Part shown: piece by piece, positions 9,122-17,585 of the stretch
Position numbering within the stretch: position 1 is the stretch's first letter
Layout: each line of letters begins with the position of its first letter
Source: Cyclobacteriaceae bacterium
GTDB taxonomy: Bacteria > Bacteroidota > Bacteroidia > Cytophagales > Cyclobacteriaceae
Assembly: GCA_016786585.1 (NCBI GenBank)
Contig: JAEUUI010000008.1
Location: 62,001-126,000, forward strand
Direction: 5' to 3'
DNA: 64,000 bases
The notes under the pieces: generated by a model
What the model was told of the DNA's origin: nothing
Database searches by the model: none
The model's input: only the letters and a program-made list of their open reading frames with translations
Translations under genes and position numbers: made by a program

Positions 9122-9168
9122 GAAACCTTTTGGTTGCACGAATATAGATAGGAAACCTTTGGGTTGCA
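9122..9168 (-). promoter_or_regulatory. double operator of the ArsR/SRPBCC operon
   Basis: Two near-identical 17-bp repeats, GAAACCTTTTGGTTGCA (9122-9138) and GAAACCTTTGGGTTGCA (9152-9168), 30 bp apart start to start. Each contains the dyad AACC-N4-GGTT. A TATATTCG -7-like box (minus strand) lies between them. The placement directly upstream of the repressor start indicates autorepression by a protein bound on one face of the helix. Confidence 0.75.
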
Positions 9169-9204
9169 TAACTTTTAAGAAAATATTTTCAGGAATCCGG
9201 ATGA

Positions 9205-9612
9205 TTACCCTTGCGGGATCGCTTTTTCATCCATGTACAGAATTTCCCACTGGTGGCCATCCAGGTCGGCAAAGCTGTGTCCGTACATCCAGCCATGATC
9301 CTGCGGATCGGCATACACCGAGCCACCGGCTTTCACGGCTTTTTTAATCATCGTATCAACCGCTTCGCGGCTTTCAGCATCCAGCGCCAGCAGCACCTCG
9401 GTACTGTTTCGTGCATCGGAGATGGGCTTCTTGGTGAAGTCTTTGAACCGATCTTCCACCAGCAGCATGGCAAAAATATTTTCACCAATTACCATGCAGG
9501 TAGCCTGCTCATCGGTAAACTGTGGGTTGAAGCTGAAGCCGAGTTGAGTAAAGAAGCCAATCGATTTCCTCAGATCTTTCACCGGAAGGTTTACAAAAAT
9601 TTTTGTTGCCAT
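9205..9612 (-). CDS. VOC family (glyoxalase/dioxygenase superfamily) protein
   Basis: A 135-residue VOC protein starting MATKIFVNLPVKDLRKSIGF, with paired beta-alpha-beta-beta-beta modules and a C-terminal GHSFADLDGHQWEILYMDE metal-site strand. An alternative ATG at 9642 would add ten residues and overlap the upstream stop as ATGA, so coupled initiation there is also possible. I prefer 9612 because it gives the family-like N-terminus. Such proteins bind divalent metals and act on small electrophiles or in resistance. Confidence 0.88.
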   Translation of the reverse strand: MATKIFVNLPVKDLRKSIGFFTQLGFSFNPQFTDEQATCMVIGENIFAMLLVEDRFKDFTKKPISDARNSTEVLLALDAESREAVDTMIKKAVKAGGSVYADPQDHGWMYGHSFADLDGHQWEILYMDEKAIPQG

Positions 9613-9638
9613 GATTTCCATGTTAAGGGTTAGTTCTT

Positions 9639-10103
9639 TCATTGTCCGTTGAAGGCCGCTTTTAGTTTGGCGATATCAAGCTTGCGCATTTTCATCATCG
9701 CCTGCATGGCGCGGTCGGCCTTTTCGCGGTCCGGACTTCCGAACAACTCACCAATAATAGCGGGAGCGATCTGCCACGATAACCCGTACTTGTCTTTCAG
9801 CCAGCCGCACATCGATTCCTCACCGCCATTGGCTATAAGCTTGTCCCAGAAGTAATCGATCTCTTCCTGTGTTTCGCAGGTCACAAACATCGATACGGAT
9901 TCATTGAACTGAAAGTGCGGGCCGCCATTGAGTCCATGAAACTCAGACCCGTCCAGAATAAAGCTTACCAGGATCGGAGTACCATCCGGCCCGGGCATTG
10001 TCTTCGTGATCTTCGAATTCTTGAAAACCGACACATAAAATTTTGCAGCCTCTTCGCCATTCTTGTCGAACCAGAGACACGTTGAGATTTTTTGTTTTAT
10101 CAT
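9639..10103 (-). CDS. VOC family protein, PhnB-like
   Basis: A 154-residue PhnB-type VOC protein: ISTCLWFDKNGEEAAKFYVS, then MPGPDGTPILVSFILDG, FNESVSMFVTCETQEEIDYF and CGWLKDKYGLSWQIAPA. This set of motifs is the one often mis-annotated as 3-demethylubiquinone methyltransferase. The C-terminal helix ends RKLDIAKLKAAFNGQ. It overlaps the following VOC gene region by four bases, so the two are co-translated. Confidence 0.9.
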   Translation of the reverse strand: MIKQKISTCLWFDKNGEEAAKFYVSVFKNSKITKTMPGPDGTPILVSFILDGSEFHGLNGGPHFQFNESVSMFVTCETQEEIDYFWDKLIANGGEESMCGWLKDKYGLSWQIAPAIIGELFGSPDREKADRAMQAMMKMRKLDIAKLKAAFNGQ

Positions 10104-10240
10104 GATCGTTAGTTTTTAATTTTGACGTAAGACTTGAGACGTAAGTCTTAAGACATAGGATGGAAAATTTAAGACTTGATTGTCTATGACCTGGATATTG
10201 AACCCGGAACGTTAAATTTTGAACCTCCACAAACTCAGTG

Positions 10241-10303
10241 CTCAATACTCAATACTCAATACTCACTACTTATTACTTACTACTTACTACTTACTACTTC
10301 TTG
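10241..10303. repeat. degenerate heptamer tandem tract
   Basis: Nine consecutive 7-bp units: CTCAATA three times, CTCACTA, CTTATTA, CTTACTA three times, CTTCTTG. The tract supplies the stop codon of the minus-strand DUF1801 gene. A shorter rc-type stretch of 7-mers (ACGTAAG-like) lies at about 10124-10152. Together they occupy most of the spacer between the two minus-strand genes. Confidence 0.85.
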
Positions 10304-10683
10304 CTTTTCTTCGATTGCCGAATCAAGTCCCGCGTTTCATTTTCCTTTATTCGCTCTTTTACAATCCGTTTGATCAGTGCTGCGGGGAGGGGCTTTTCCG
10401 GTGTGAATTGAATTGTTCCCTTTGCCACCGTGAATCCTTTCAGATTTTTTTCGTTTTGCAGGATAGACGAGCTTCCCGGAAAGAAACTGCAATGTTTCTT
10501 GAATGCCCCGAAGTACACCAGTGGCCCTTTGTATTTATAAGCTGGCATTCCATAACTAATGCTTTCTTCAGCCTTAGGAGCTGCGGCTTTAATCTGAGCC
10601 CTGAGTGTTTCAAGTGCTTTGCGGAACGCTGGCGGTTGAGCCTCCAGGTATGCTTCTACCGATTCGAATTGCTGCATTCTCAT
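10294..10683 (-). CDS. DUF1801 (YdhG-like) family protein
   Basis: A 129-residue protein with the DUF1801 layout: QFESVEAYLEAQPP, ISYGMPAYKYKGPLVYFGAF, and KGTIQFTPEKPLPAALIKRI near residues 88-107. The C-terminus is basic (RQSKKSKK). Structure-based relatives resemble a frataxin-like/iron-chaperone fold, but a role is unproven. It follows the SRPBCC gene by one base, so the two form an operon. Confidence 0.9.
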   Translation of the reverse strand: MRMQQFESVEAYLEAQPPAFRKALETLRAQIKAAAPKAEESISYGMPAYKYKGPLVYFGAFKKHCSFFPGSSSILQNEKNLKGFTVAKGTIQFTPEKPLPAALIKRIVKERIKENETRDLIRQSKKSKK

Positions 10684-10684
10684 A

Positions 10685-11221
10685 TCAAATGGTGTTTTCG
10701 AGGATGTTTCTCATATTCTGTAAACTTATCTGCATATCGCGGTGAAGCATCTTTCCCATAAACAGGTTCATAATGTTCATCGGGTATTTGCTTTTGCCTG
10801 CCATGCTCCACGTTACGCGTGTATCCTCACTGCCTGACGGTTCAGCTTTCATGGTTACGTATGACGTTCCCTGGAACGGTCGGATGAACCGGATCTCGGT
10901 ATTCAAAGTATTGTCGCGCAATGCCGTGATCTCCTGTGCACCGGCACCCACTTTGTTATCGGTACTGTCCCATGCGTAAATAAATCCGGGTGTGCCGTCA
11001 GTTCCGGTGAGAGTCTTTTTCATGTTCGGATCGGCCATCACCCACTTACTATAGTGTTCCTGGTTTCTAACCAGTTTAATGTAATTGAAAACCTCCGGTA
11101 CACGTTTGCTGATTGTCACCTGTTCTTCAATGTGATAATCCTTCTTCACAAACAAGGCAAGAATCAGTGGTAATGCGATAATCGCAGTAATAACAAGCAG
11201 AATAATGAATAACGTGTTCAT
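10685..11221 (-). CDS. membrane-anchored SRPBCC (polyketide cyclase-like) protein
   Basis: A 178-residue protein with an N-terminal membrane helix (about residues 3-25) followed by a polyketide-cyclase/SRPBCC domain (HIEEQVTISKRVPEVFNYI, then YSKWVMADPNM and FIYAWDSTDNKVGAGAQEI). Members are small ligand-binding proteins; the membrane anchor is usual for this subgroup. It is the first gene of a two-gene operon with DUF1801. Confidence 0.9.
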   Translation of the reverse strand: MNTLFIILLVITAIIALPLILALFVKKDYHIEEQVTISKRVPEVFNYIKLVRNQEHYSKWVMADPNMKKTLTGTDGTPGFIYAWDSTDNKVGAGAQEITALRDNTLNTEIRFIRPFQGTSYVTMKAEPSGSEDTRVTWSMAGKSKYPMNIMNLFMGKMLHRDMQISLQNMRNILENTI

Positions 11222-11327
11222 AATAGTTACTTCGGTGTGAGTTGTGTTCTTTTACTGATACAAAATTATCGTGCCCTGTTAACTTCGGGCGGGTGTGTAT
11301 GCGCCAACGAGTGGGGGCAACGCGACT

Positions 11328-11735
11328 TTATTCCGTCAGCCGCACCATGCATAATACTTCATCGCCCGGTTTGTACCATTCAATACATTCGCCCTGTGGG
11401 TCCAGTTTCGGATGCTTCAGCAGTTCCTCAAATGTTTTTGCTATGCGCGATTCGTTGCCGGTTATGTTGAGCAGCGTTTCAGTAGCGTATACTCCTTTCC
11501 TGATCGTATATTGATCAAGCCCGAACGTATAGCCCTCTCCTTTAAAGCCTTCTTCCACTGCGGCCCAATACACAATACCATTCGTGCTGCCATGTGATAT
11601 GCCATAACGCGTTCGGCTTGTAAATGACCGGTCTGTCTCGAGTAGTGTTTTGAACGCATCCTGAATTCCATCCGGGAAGATGCGGGCACGAACACAAACC
11701 AAATGAATGTCTTTATCGAGTGTGTAGTTTTCCAT
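11328..11735 (-). CDS. hypothetical protein, GyrI/effector-binding-like
   Basis: A 135-residue protein beginning MENYTLDKDIHLVCVRAR. The alternation of strands, a helix at GIQDAFKTLLE, WAAVEEGFKGEGYTFGL, and a C-terminal ECIEWYKPGDEVLCMVRL resembles the effector-binding (GyrI-like) fold without a DNA-binding part. This is a fold-level guess. A start 15 residues upstream (11780) is possible. It stands alone between operons. Confidence 0.6.
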   Translation of the reverse strand: MENYTLDKDIHLVCVRARIFPDGIQDAFKTLLETDRSFTSRTRYGISHGSTNGIVYWAAVEEGFKGEGYTFGLDQYTIRKGVYATETLLNITGNESRIAKTFEELLKHPKLDPQGECIEWYKPGDEVLCMVRLTE

Positions 11736-11950
11736 GGCAATTGAATTATACTTCAAACTTAAACAGTCATAATTTTCCATGAAGGTGCAAATCCGGCATT
11801 CAAACGGGTTGATTGCGACAAACTGATGCGTTAGCTTTGGATTAGCGGTTTTGCATGCTTATGCTTGCCGTGCAATTAAATTTTATGGATTTGAAGTCGC
11901 CCCTTCTTGTAATCAGGCTTCACGTCCGCTAAACAATAATTGTAAAAACC

Positions 11951-12931
11951 ATGAAACACATTTCTATTCTCCTCCCGCAGCGTGCAATCCTCGGGAGCAT
12001 TGAGGGGCCGCGACAGTTGCTGGCCCAGGTTAATCAGTTTTTTCAATCAAAAGGCGAGCAGCCGATCTTCAACATTCAGCTGGTGGGTTTTCGAAAGGAT
12101 GTCCCGTTGAGTGGCGGTGCGTTTACGGCACATGCAGCAGTGTTGATCGATGACGTTCAGAAAACAGATCTCATCATCATTCCTGCCGTGGATGGCGATC
12201 CGGCCGAAGGCATCGAACGCAACAAGGAATTTCTTCCGTGGATTAAAAAACAGTACGAACAAGGTGCGGAAGTAGCCAGCCTGTGCATTGGGGCATTTCT
12301 GCTCGCAGCAACAGGCCTGGGCGATGGCAAAAAGATGGCCACACACTGGCTGGCTGAAAACCAGTTCCGCAAAATGTTTCCGCAGATTACGCTTATCGCA
12401 GAAAAGATTGTGACCGATGAAGACGGTATCTACTCAAGCGGAGGAGCGTATTCGTATCTCAACCTCATTCTTTACCTGATCGAAAAATACGTTAACCGTG
12501 AAACCGCGGTACTGTGTGCAAAAGTGTTTGCGCTTGAAATTGATCGCGAAAACCAGTCTGCCTTTATGATGTTCACCGGCACGAAAGAGCATGGCGATGA
12601 ACCGATCAAGGAAGCGCAGACGTTTATCGAGAACAATTACAAAGAGAAGATTACGGTTGATCAGCTGGCTTCCATGTTTGCACTCGGCAGACGCAATCTT
12701 GAGCGCAGGTTCAAGAAAGCTACCGCGAACACGGTTGTCGAATACATTCAGCGCGTGAAAATCGAAGCTGCGAAAATGAGCCTGGAATCGTCAAGCGAGA
12801 ATGTCAATGAAGTAATGTACAAGGTCGGCTATAACGACATCAAGGCATTCCGCACCACATTCAAGAAGATTACCGGGCTTTCACCCGTTGAGTACCGTAA
12901 CAAGTACAATGTATTGAGCGCGGTTGCGTAA
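11951..12931 (+). CDS. GlxA family transcriptional regulator (DJ-1/PfpI + AraC)
   Basis: A 326-residue two-domain regulator. Residues 1-190 are a class I amidotransferase-like DJ-1/PfpI domain with the nucleophile-elbow Cys112 (EVASLCIGAFLLAATG) and MATHW, followed by an AraC-type double helix-turn-helix at about 220-320 (ITVDQLASMFALGRRNLERR; VNEVMYKVGYNDIKAFRTTF). GlxA-like regulators usually sense small metabolites through the first domain. It diverges from the minus-strand hypothetical gene and is likely monocistronic. Confidence 0.93.
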   Translation: MKHISILLPQRAILGSIEGPRQLLAQVNQFFQSKGEQPIFNIQLVGFRKDVPLSGGAFTAHAAVLIDDVQKTDLIIIPAVDGDPAEGIERNKEFLPWIKKQYEQGAEVASLCIGAFLLAATGLGDGKKMATHWLAENQFRKMFPQITLIAEKIVTDEDGIYSSGGAYSYLNLILYLIEKYVNRETAVLCAKVFALEIDRENQSAFMMFTGTKEHGDEPIKEAQTFIENNYKEKITVDQLASMFALGRRNLERRFKKATANTVVEYIQRVKIEAAKMSLESSSENVNEVMYKVGYNDIKAFRTTFKKITGLSPVEYRNKYNVLSAVA

Positions 12932-12935
12932 ACAA

Positions 12936-12995
12936 ATTCAAGCTTTTAAGTTCAGGGGTTTCGCTCATTGAACGTTTGAACGTAAAAGCTTGAAT
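12936..12995. terminator. long inverted repeat between convergent genes
   Basis: A perfect 13-bp inverted repeat, ATTCAAGCTTTTA (12936-12948) and TAAAAGCTTGAAT (12983-12995), with GTTCA/TGAAC arms nested inside. Its place between two convergent stops suggests a bidirectional terminator or mRNA-end stem, though no long T-run follows. Confidence 0.5.
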
Positions 12996-13003
12996 CATAC
13001 CGT

Positions 13004-13414
13004 TTACTTCTTCTGACCGAGCGAAAACCAGTTGCCCGAGTCGTCCGCAAACAACGCCTCATAACCGTAAAACTCCTTGGTAGGCGGCTTGTGAAACACA
13101 ACGCCTTTTGCTTTTAACTCCTCGTAGGTTGCCTGCAGATCGTTGCACTCGAACACTCCGAAGCCGAACGTACCCTTCTTAACCAAGTCGCGCATTTTTT
13201 CTGCCGCACCATCTTTGAACAGCATTCCGTCAGCGATCGCCATCAGCGAAATCTCGAGCTCGGGTTGCTCAGGCGGACAAACCGTAAGCCACCGCATGCC
13301 GGGACCCATCGGGGCATCGGTGTGAACGGTAAAGCCAAGTTTGTTTACATAAAAATCGTAAGCACTGTCCTGATCCAGAACGAAAATGCTTACATGATTC
13401 ATTCGTGTGATCAT
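13004..13414 (-). CDS. VOC family protein
   Basis: A 136-residue VOC protein: MNHVSIFVLDQDSAYDFYVN, LGFTVHTDAPMGPGMRWLTV, then GVVFHKPPTKEFYGYEALFA and DDSGNWFSLGQKK. The length and two-module architecture match the glyoxalase/bleomycin-resistance family. It is the distal gene of an operon with an AraC-type protein and a TIG lipoprotein. Confidence 0.9.
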   Translation of the reverse strand: MITRMNHVSIFVLDQDSAYDFYVNKLGFTVHTDAPMGPGMRWLTVCPPEQPELEISLMAIADGMLFKDGAAEKMRDLVKKGTFGFGVFECNDLQATYEELKAKGVVFHKPPTKEFYGYEALFADDSGNWFSLGQKK

Positions 13415-13480
13415 GTTTTAGTAATTGTTTTTGTAAAGATGCAGCAAGGATAACCCAGCGGCTTCTCGAAAATTGCTTTT

Positions 13481-13891
13481 TTAATTCCAGCCGTATTGGC
13501 TGGCAAAGCAGGCCGGGATAAACTCCAGCGGAGCGGTGCGGATTTGTTCTTCGCGCGCCAGGTAGATGCGCTGATATTCGGAAGGAGAGAGGCGAACGTA
13601 TTTTTTGAATAGCGCAGTGAACGATGTAAGACTTTCAAACCCTACTTCCGTGCAGCTTTGCGTAACCGTCAAACCCTTCTGAAGCAGAAGCTTGGATTGC
13701 TCAACGCGCACGCTGATCAGGTATTGATGCGGGGTTTTACCGTAAATGGATTTGAACAGGCGGATGAAATGGAATTTCGAAAAGTACGCTTCATCGGCAA
13801 TGTTATCCAGGTCGATGGCTTCGCTATAATGCGCATCAATAAACAGTTTGCTCTGAACAACTCGTTTGTATATGTAAACTTTACTTGTCAT
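13481..13891 (-). CDS. stand-alone AraC-type DNA-binding protein
   Basis: A 136-residue protein that is essentially only the AraC C-terminal DNA-binding domain: IDLDNIADEAYFSKFHFIRL (first HTH), KTPHQYLISVRVEQSKLLL linker helix, and VTQSCTEVGFESLTSFTALF (second HTH), ending SPSEYQRIYL. No effector domain is present. The start overlaps the stop of the upstream lipoprotein gene by four bases, implying coupled translation. It probably regulates the operon that includes the downstream VOC gene. Confidence 0.9.
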   Translation of the reverse strand: MTSKVYIYKRVVQSKLFIDAHYSEAIDLDNIADEAYFSKFHFIRLFKSIYGKTPHQYLISVRVEQSKLLLQKGLTVTQSCTEVGFESLTSFTALFKKYVRLSPSEYQRIYLAREEQIRTAPLEFIPACFASQYGWN

Positions 13892-15141
13892 TGGCTGATA
13901 GCCATGCCCTTCACATTCGTGTCTGGTTGATCATTAAGCGTTTGTAGGGTGTTATTAACTGAATAAAAAGGTATGAGGTGGTTTTCTATATTCAGGTATC
14001 CCGTCATAATGATGTCTTCATTGATAACAACAATTTTCCTGATAAAGCCAGGAGTCCCCGCATTAAACGGTCCTTCCTGTACCACTTCGTTTTTCCAAAA
14101 CCTCGGAAAAAATGTTCCGGAGATTTTCTCATAGCCGGCTACATAAATATCCGTTCCCGCTATATCCATTGAGTATGCCTGGGCCTGGTTCGAACCGGAG
14201 ACATTTTTAATTACCCCGTTCTTCCAATACTTGATCGAAAAGATTGGGGCGGAGCCAACGGCAAATGCTAAAACATATACATCATCGCCATTCGTTTTAA
14301 TGTCTTCCGCAAAGGCTTCGTCATCGATAGCAAGGGGATTTTCAATACCATTTTTCCAGTACCGGGGCACGTATTTCGAGCCATCAGAAACGCTACCTGA
14401 GAAATATACATCAGGACCCGCAAACGCAATATTACTTGCATATCCATCGGCCTCTTCATTAAGATAGGTTAATGCTCCATTTTTCCAGTAGGCTGCATAC
14501 GAATTACTGCCCGAGTTACCTGCCACATAAATGTCGCCTTCATGAATAGCAATCGCATGTGTAGCTCCTGTAATGCCGGGCGACAATTCGTTCAATTCTT
14601 TATTCTTCCAATATACCGGACCGTTACTTGTGTTACCTGTGATGTACGTATCAGTTCCGGAGATGGCGATTGAGGTGCATGAAATCGATACGGAACCGTC
14701 AGTTATATCGTCAACCACGTTGTTTCGCCAAAGTTTAACTTGGTTTTTCCCATCAACTAACGCTTCAAGCGCAAGGGCTATATCGTAGTAGCGGAAAGAT
14801 TCTGGAGAAATAGCGTTGTCTGAATTTTTGACTTTCACCGATATTGGTCCCGGGCTGGCATTGCCTGGAACGATCGCAACGAGGTTGTCAGCGGTGGCGG
14901 CTGTAACCATCGCCTCAACACCATTGAAATAGACTTTGTTGTTCGAGAGATTATTACTGAAGTTCATCCCCACAATCGTCACTTCCATACCCGCGGCACC
15001 AGCGTCAGGCGTTATGCTGCTGATGATTGGTGTTGCAGCCTTTGGTTCCGGATCATTATTACCGCAGGAAACAAGTAATCCGGCAACCAGGGCCGGGATC
15101 AAGTTATAAATGGATAAACACCGTTTCAATGTAATGTTCAT
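13888..15141 (-). CDS. IPT/TIG-domain lipoprotein with propeller-like repeats
   Basis: A 417-residue lipoprotein with a signal peptide ending in the lipobox LLVSC. An IPT/TIG domain follows (TPIISSITPDAGAAGMEVTI, about residues 40-115). The rest is a repeated YWKNG module (for example PVYWKNKELNELS, AAYWKNGALTYLN, PRYWKNGIENPL, IKYWKNGVIKNVS), spaced about 45 residues and likely forming a beta-propeller. It faces the periplasm or outer surface. Genetic coupling to an AraC-type regulator (ATGA overlap) is unusual for such a surface protein. Confidence 0.85.
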   Translation of the reverse strand: MNITLKRCLSIYNLIPALVAGLLVSCGNNDPEPKAATPIISSITPDAGAAGMEVTIVGMNFSNNLSNNKVYFNGVEAMVTAATADNLVAIVPGNASPGPISVKVKNSDNAISPESFRYYDIALALEALVDGKNQVKLWRNNVVDDITDGSVSISCTSIAISGTDTYITGNTSNGPVYWKNKELNELSPGITGATHAIAIHEGDIYVAGNSGSNSYAAYWKNGALTYLNEEADGYASNIAFAGPDVYFSGSVSDGSKYVPRYWKNGIENPLAIDDEAFAEDIKTNGDDVYVLAFAVGSAPIFSIKYWKNGVIKNVSGSNQAQAYSMDIAGTDIYVAGYEKISGTFFPRFWKNEVVQEGPFNAGTPGFIRKIVVINEDIIMTGYLNIENHLIPFYSVNNTLQTLNDQPDTNVKGMAISQ

Positions 15142-15197
15142 AAATTGGGATAAAATCAAATGTAACTGATTTTACTAACTCCAATTAATGAATTTTC

Positions 15198-15668
15198 ATG
15201 AGTTCAATCAAATACACTATCCGGCAAGCAACACCATCCGACAAACCAATCCTCCTTCAATTCGAGCAGGGGGTAATTGAAGCTGAACGTCCGTACGACC
15301 CAACCCTCACGCGCGAAAACACAATCTATTACGATATCGATGAAATGATTCGCGCTCCGCACATCGAATTGCTGGTAGCGGAAGTGAATGGCAAGCTCGC
15401 AGGATGTGGCTACGCGCGCATCGAATCATCAAAGCAGTATCTCCAACACCGGCAACACGCATACTTGGGCTTCATGTATGTTACACCCGAACACCGGGGC
15501 AAAGGCATCAATCAAAAAATCATAGAAGCGTTAAAAGACTGGGCAGTGGGGCAGGGCGTTCACGAGCTTCGGCTGGAAGTTTATGTGCAAAACGAATCAG
15601 CCATCAAAGCCTACGAGAAGATCGGCTTCGTCCGGCACATGTATGAGATGCGGAAATCCGCTTTATAG
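15198..15668 (+). CDS. GNAT family N-acetyltransferase
   Basis: A 156-residue GNAT enzyme: N-terminal YTIRQATPSDKPILLQFEQG, the acetyl-CoA loop at LGFMYVTPEHRGKGINQKII (R/QxxGxG/A-type P-loop), then LRLEVYVQNESAIKAYEKIG. The acyl acceptor is unknown. The heptamer tract that follows starts inside its stop codon. Confidence 0.92.
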   Translation: MSSIKYTIRQATPSDKPILLQFEQGVIEAERPYDPTLTRENTIYYDIDEMIRAPHIELLVAEVNGKLAGCGYARIESSKQYLQHRQHAYLGFMYVTPEHRGKGINQKIIEALKDWAVGQGVHELRLEVYVQNESAIKAYEKIGFVRHMYEMRKSAL

Positions 15669-15787
15669 TTAATAGTTATTTGCTATTTCAAATTACAATT
15701 CACGGTTAACGATTAACGGTTAACGAATAACGTATAACGTATAACTAATAGCGTTTAACGTTTTGCTATTAGCCGATAACAATTAAC
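15665..15787. repeat. degenerate heptamer tandem tract
   Basis: About seventeen consecutive 7-bp units in one phase: ATAGTTA twice, TTTGCTA, TTTCAAA, TTACAAT, TCACGGT, TAACGAT, TAACGGT, TAACGAA, TAACGTA twice, TAACTAA, TAGCGTT, TAACGTT, TTGCTAT, TAGCCGA, TAACAAT. It begins in the stop codon of the GNAT gene and fills the whole spacer. Confidence 0.9.
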
Positions 15788-15814
15788 TTCCGGCTTCAAG
15801 CTCTTTAAGTACAT

Positions 15815-16468
15815 ATGAAGAATATTTTCTCACCCAAGGTGCGGTATCGCTGCATCACCCTTAACAGTTTGTTAACAATCGCATTGAGTTTGTTAACCTG
15901 CCTGGTGGCCACGGCACAAATCAACTGGCCAAAAGGCCCGATGCTCGCGAACGCAAGCGTGTCACCGCAGGGTGAGCTCATCATCACGGCTTCTAAAACT
16001 TCTTCGAAGCACGACTTTGAGTTCCTGCAAGGCAAGTGGCTGATGAAACATAAGAAACTTAAAACCCGACTGCAGAATAATAATGAGTGGATCGATTTCG
16101 AATCCACCGATGAAAACTTCGGCATGATGCTCGACGGCCTCGGCAACACCGACATTTATAAAGCCACGCTCGAAGGCAAGCCGTTCGAAGGCTTTACGCT
16201 GCGCTTGTTCAATCCGCAAACACGTTTGTGGAGTTTGTATTGGGTAGCGAGCAACACAGGCGTGCTCGATCCTCCCGTGGTTGGTTCATTCGAAGGCAAC
16301 ATCGGCCGCTTTTATTGTAAGGATGTGTACAAAGGCACCCCGGTGATCGTGATGTTTGTGTGGGACAAAACTAATCCCGATGAACCGGTATGGTACCAGG
16401 CCTTCTCGCCCGACAACGGCAAAACGTGGGAGTGGAACTGGACCAACACATCTTACCGGATTAAGTAA
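15815..16468 (+). CDS. exported DUF1579-like protein
   Basis: A 217-residue secreted protein. A signal peptide spans about residues 1-34 (hydrophobic LLTIALSLLTCLVATAQ). The mature part has HDFEFLQGKWLMKHKKLKTR and LRLFNPQTRLWSLYWV, the lipocalin-like strands of DUF1579-type proteins, ending WYQAFSPDNGKTWEWNWTN. The function is unknown; relatives are thought to bind small ligands. It is flanked by heptamer tracts on both sides. Confidence 0.8.
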   Translation: MKNIFSPKVRYRCITLNSLLTIALSLLTCLVATAQINWPKGPMLANASVSPQGELIITASKTSSKHDFEFLQGKWLMKHKKLKTRLQNNNEWIDFESTDENFGMMLDGLGNTDIYKATLEGKPFEGFTLRLFNPQTRLWSLYWVASNTGVLDPPVVGSFEGNIGRFYCKDVYKGTPVIVMFVWDKTNPDEPVWYQAFSPDNGKTWEWNWTNTSYRIK

Positions 16469-16472
16469 TACA

Positions 16473-16563
16473 AATCCCTAATCCCTAATCCCTAATCCCT
16501 AATGCCTAATGCCTGATACCTGATACTTGATACTTGATACCTAATGCCCAATCCCTAATCTCC
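16473..16563. repeat. degenerate heptamer tract abutting a start codon
   Basis: Exactly thirteen 7-bp units: AATCCCT four times, AATGCCT twice, GATACCT, GATACTT twice, GATACCT, AATGCCC, AATCCCT, AATCTCC. The ATG of the next gene follows with no spacer, so the whole 5' untranslated region, including the ribosome-binding position, is repeat DNA. Confidence 0.92.
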
Positions 16564-17448
16564 ATGAAATACCTGATCCCTGTTTTGTTTGTATGCACAG
16601 CAGCCGCATTGTTTTGCTGCAATGCCGAAAAAGAAAAGCTGAGCATTCCGTATCCGCAGCCATTGCCGGATACAGCTGCGATAACATTTCTGCCTAAACT
16701 GGTGTCGAGCGACTCGTTCGATTTCAACGCCTGCTTTTCACCCGATGGCAAGTCGTATTATTTCACGCGCAACGAAAACAACAAAACACTAATCTATGTG
16801 ATTCGTTATGACGGCACGCAGTGGGGAAGTCCGCAGCTTACTTCGTTTACCGATACGGCATGGTCGCAGGCCGATCCGGCTTTTGCACCCGATGGCAAAA
16901 TGTATTTTATCTCCAACCGGCCAAAAGATGAAACTGACACCCTCAAAGACTTCGACATCTGGTTCAGCATTCCGCTGGAGAATGGTTCTTGGTCGGCACC
17001 CGAGAATTTCAAAGCCATCAACTCCGACAGCAACGAATACTATGTTTCATTTACCGCAAAGGGTAATGTGTATTTCGGGTCGTCACGCGCGGGCAGTATC
17101 GGGCAGGAAGATGTTTATGTAAGCCGGCTGGAAAATGGTACGTACACAACGCCCGAAAACCTGGGTGCAGCCGTGAACACCGACAAAGCCGAGTTCGATT
17201 CGTTTATCTCGCACGATGAGAAGCTGCTCATCTTTGCATCGTCCAAACGCGCAGATGGTCTGGGCGGGGCCGACTTATATTTCTCAAAATTCGAAGATGG
17301 TAAATGGACGCAGGCCGCCAACCTGGGCAATCACATCAACACACCCACGCGCGATTTCTGCCCGTACATCTCCCGTGACGGGAAATACTTCTTCTTCAGC
17401 AGCAATGGCGATGTGAAGTGGATTGAATTTGAAGCGCTTAACCATTAA
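16564..17448 (+). CDS. PD40 (WD40-like) beta-propeller lipoprotein
   Basis: A 294-residue protein from ATG 16564; a longer frame would start at a TTG inside the repeat tract. The signal peptide ends near CC (LFCCNAEKE), a plausible lipobox. PD40 blades follow: FNACFSPDGKSYYFTRNEN, DPAFAPDGKMYFISNRPKD, VSFTAKGNVYFGSSRAG, FISHDEKLLIFASSKRADG and CPYISRDGKYFFFSSNGDV. Such propellers occur as periplasmic or outer-membrane-associated proteins. A paralogue lies at 44088-44966. Confidence 0.9.
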   Translation: MKYLIPVLFVCTAAALFCCNAEKEKLSIPYPQPLPDTAAITFLPKLVSSDSFDFNACFSPDGKSYYFTRNENNKTLIYVIRYDGTQWGSPQLTSFTDTAWSQADPAFAPDGKMYFISNRPKDETDTLKDFDIWFSIPLENGSWSAPENFKAINSDSNEYYVSFTAKGNVYFGSSRAGSIGQEDVYVSRLENGTYTTPENLGAAVNTDKAEFDSFISHDEKLLIFASSKRADGLGGADLYFSKFEDGKWTQAANLGNHINTPTRDFCPYISRDGKYFFFSSNGDVKWIEFEALNH

Positions 17449-17536
17449 AATTATTCAACATTCAAAGTTCAAAATTGCTCGCGACTTTAAATGACGAACT
17501 TGAAACTCACTCAACTCTTAACGGTGAACTTTAAGC

Positions 17537-17585
17537 CTTAAACGTTGAATCTTCCCTAACCATTAACGTTTAACGATTAACGCTC
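17537..17585. repeat. degenerate heptamer tract
   Basis: Seven phased units (CTTAAAC, GTTGAAT, CTTCCCT, AACCATT, AACGTTT, AACGATT, AACGCTC), preceded at 17457-17480 by TTCAACA/TTCAAAG-type units. The tract enters the next minus-strand gene and encodes its last residues and stop (VNR plus stop). Confidence 0.85.
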
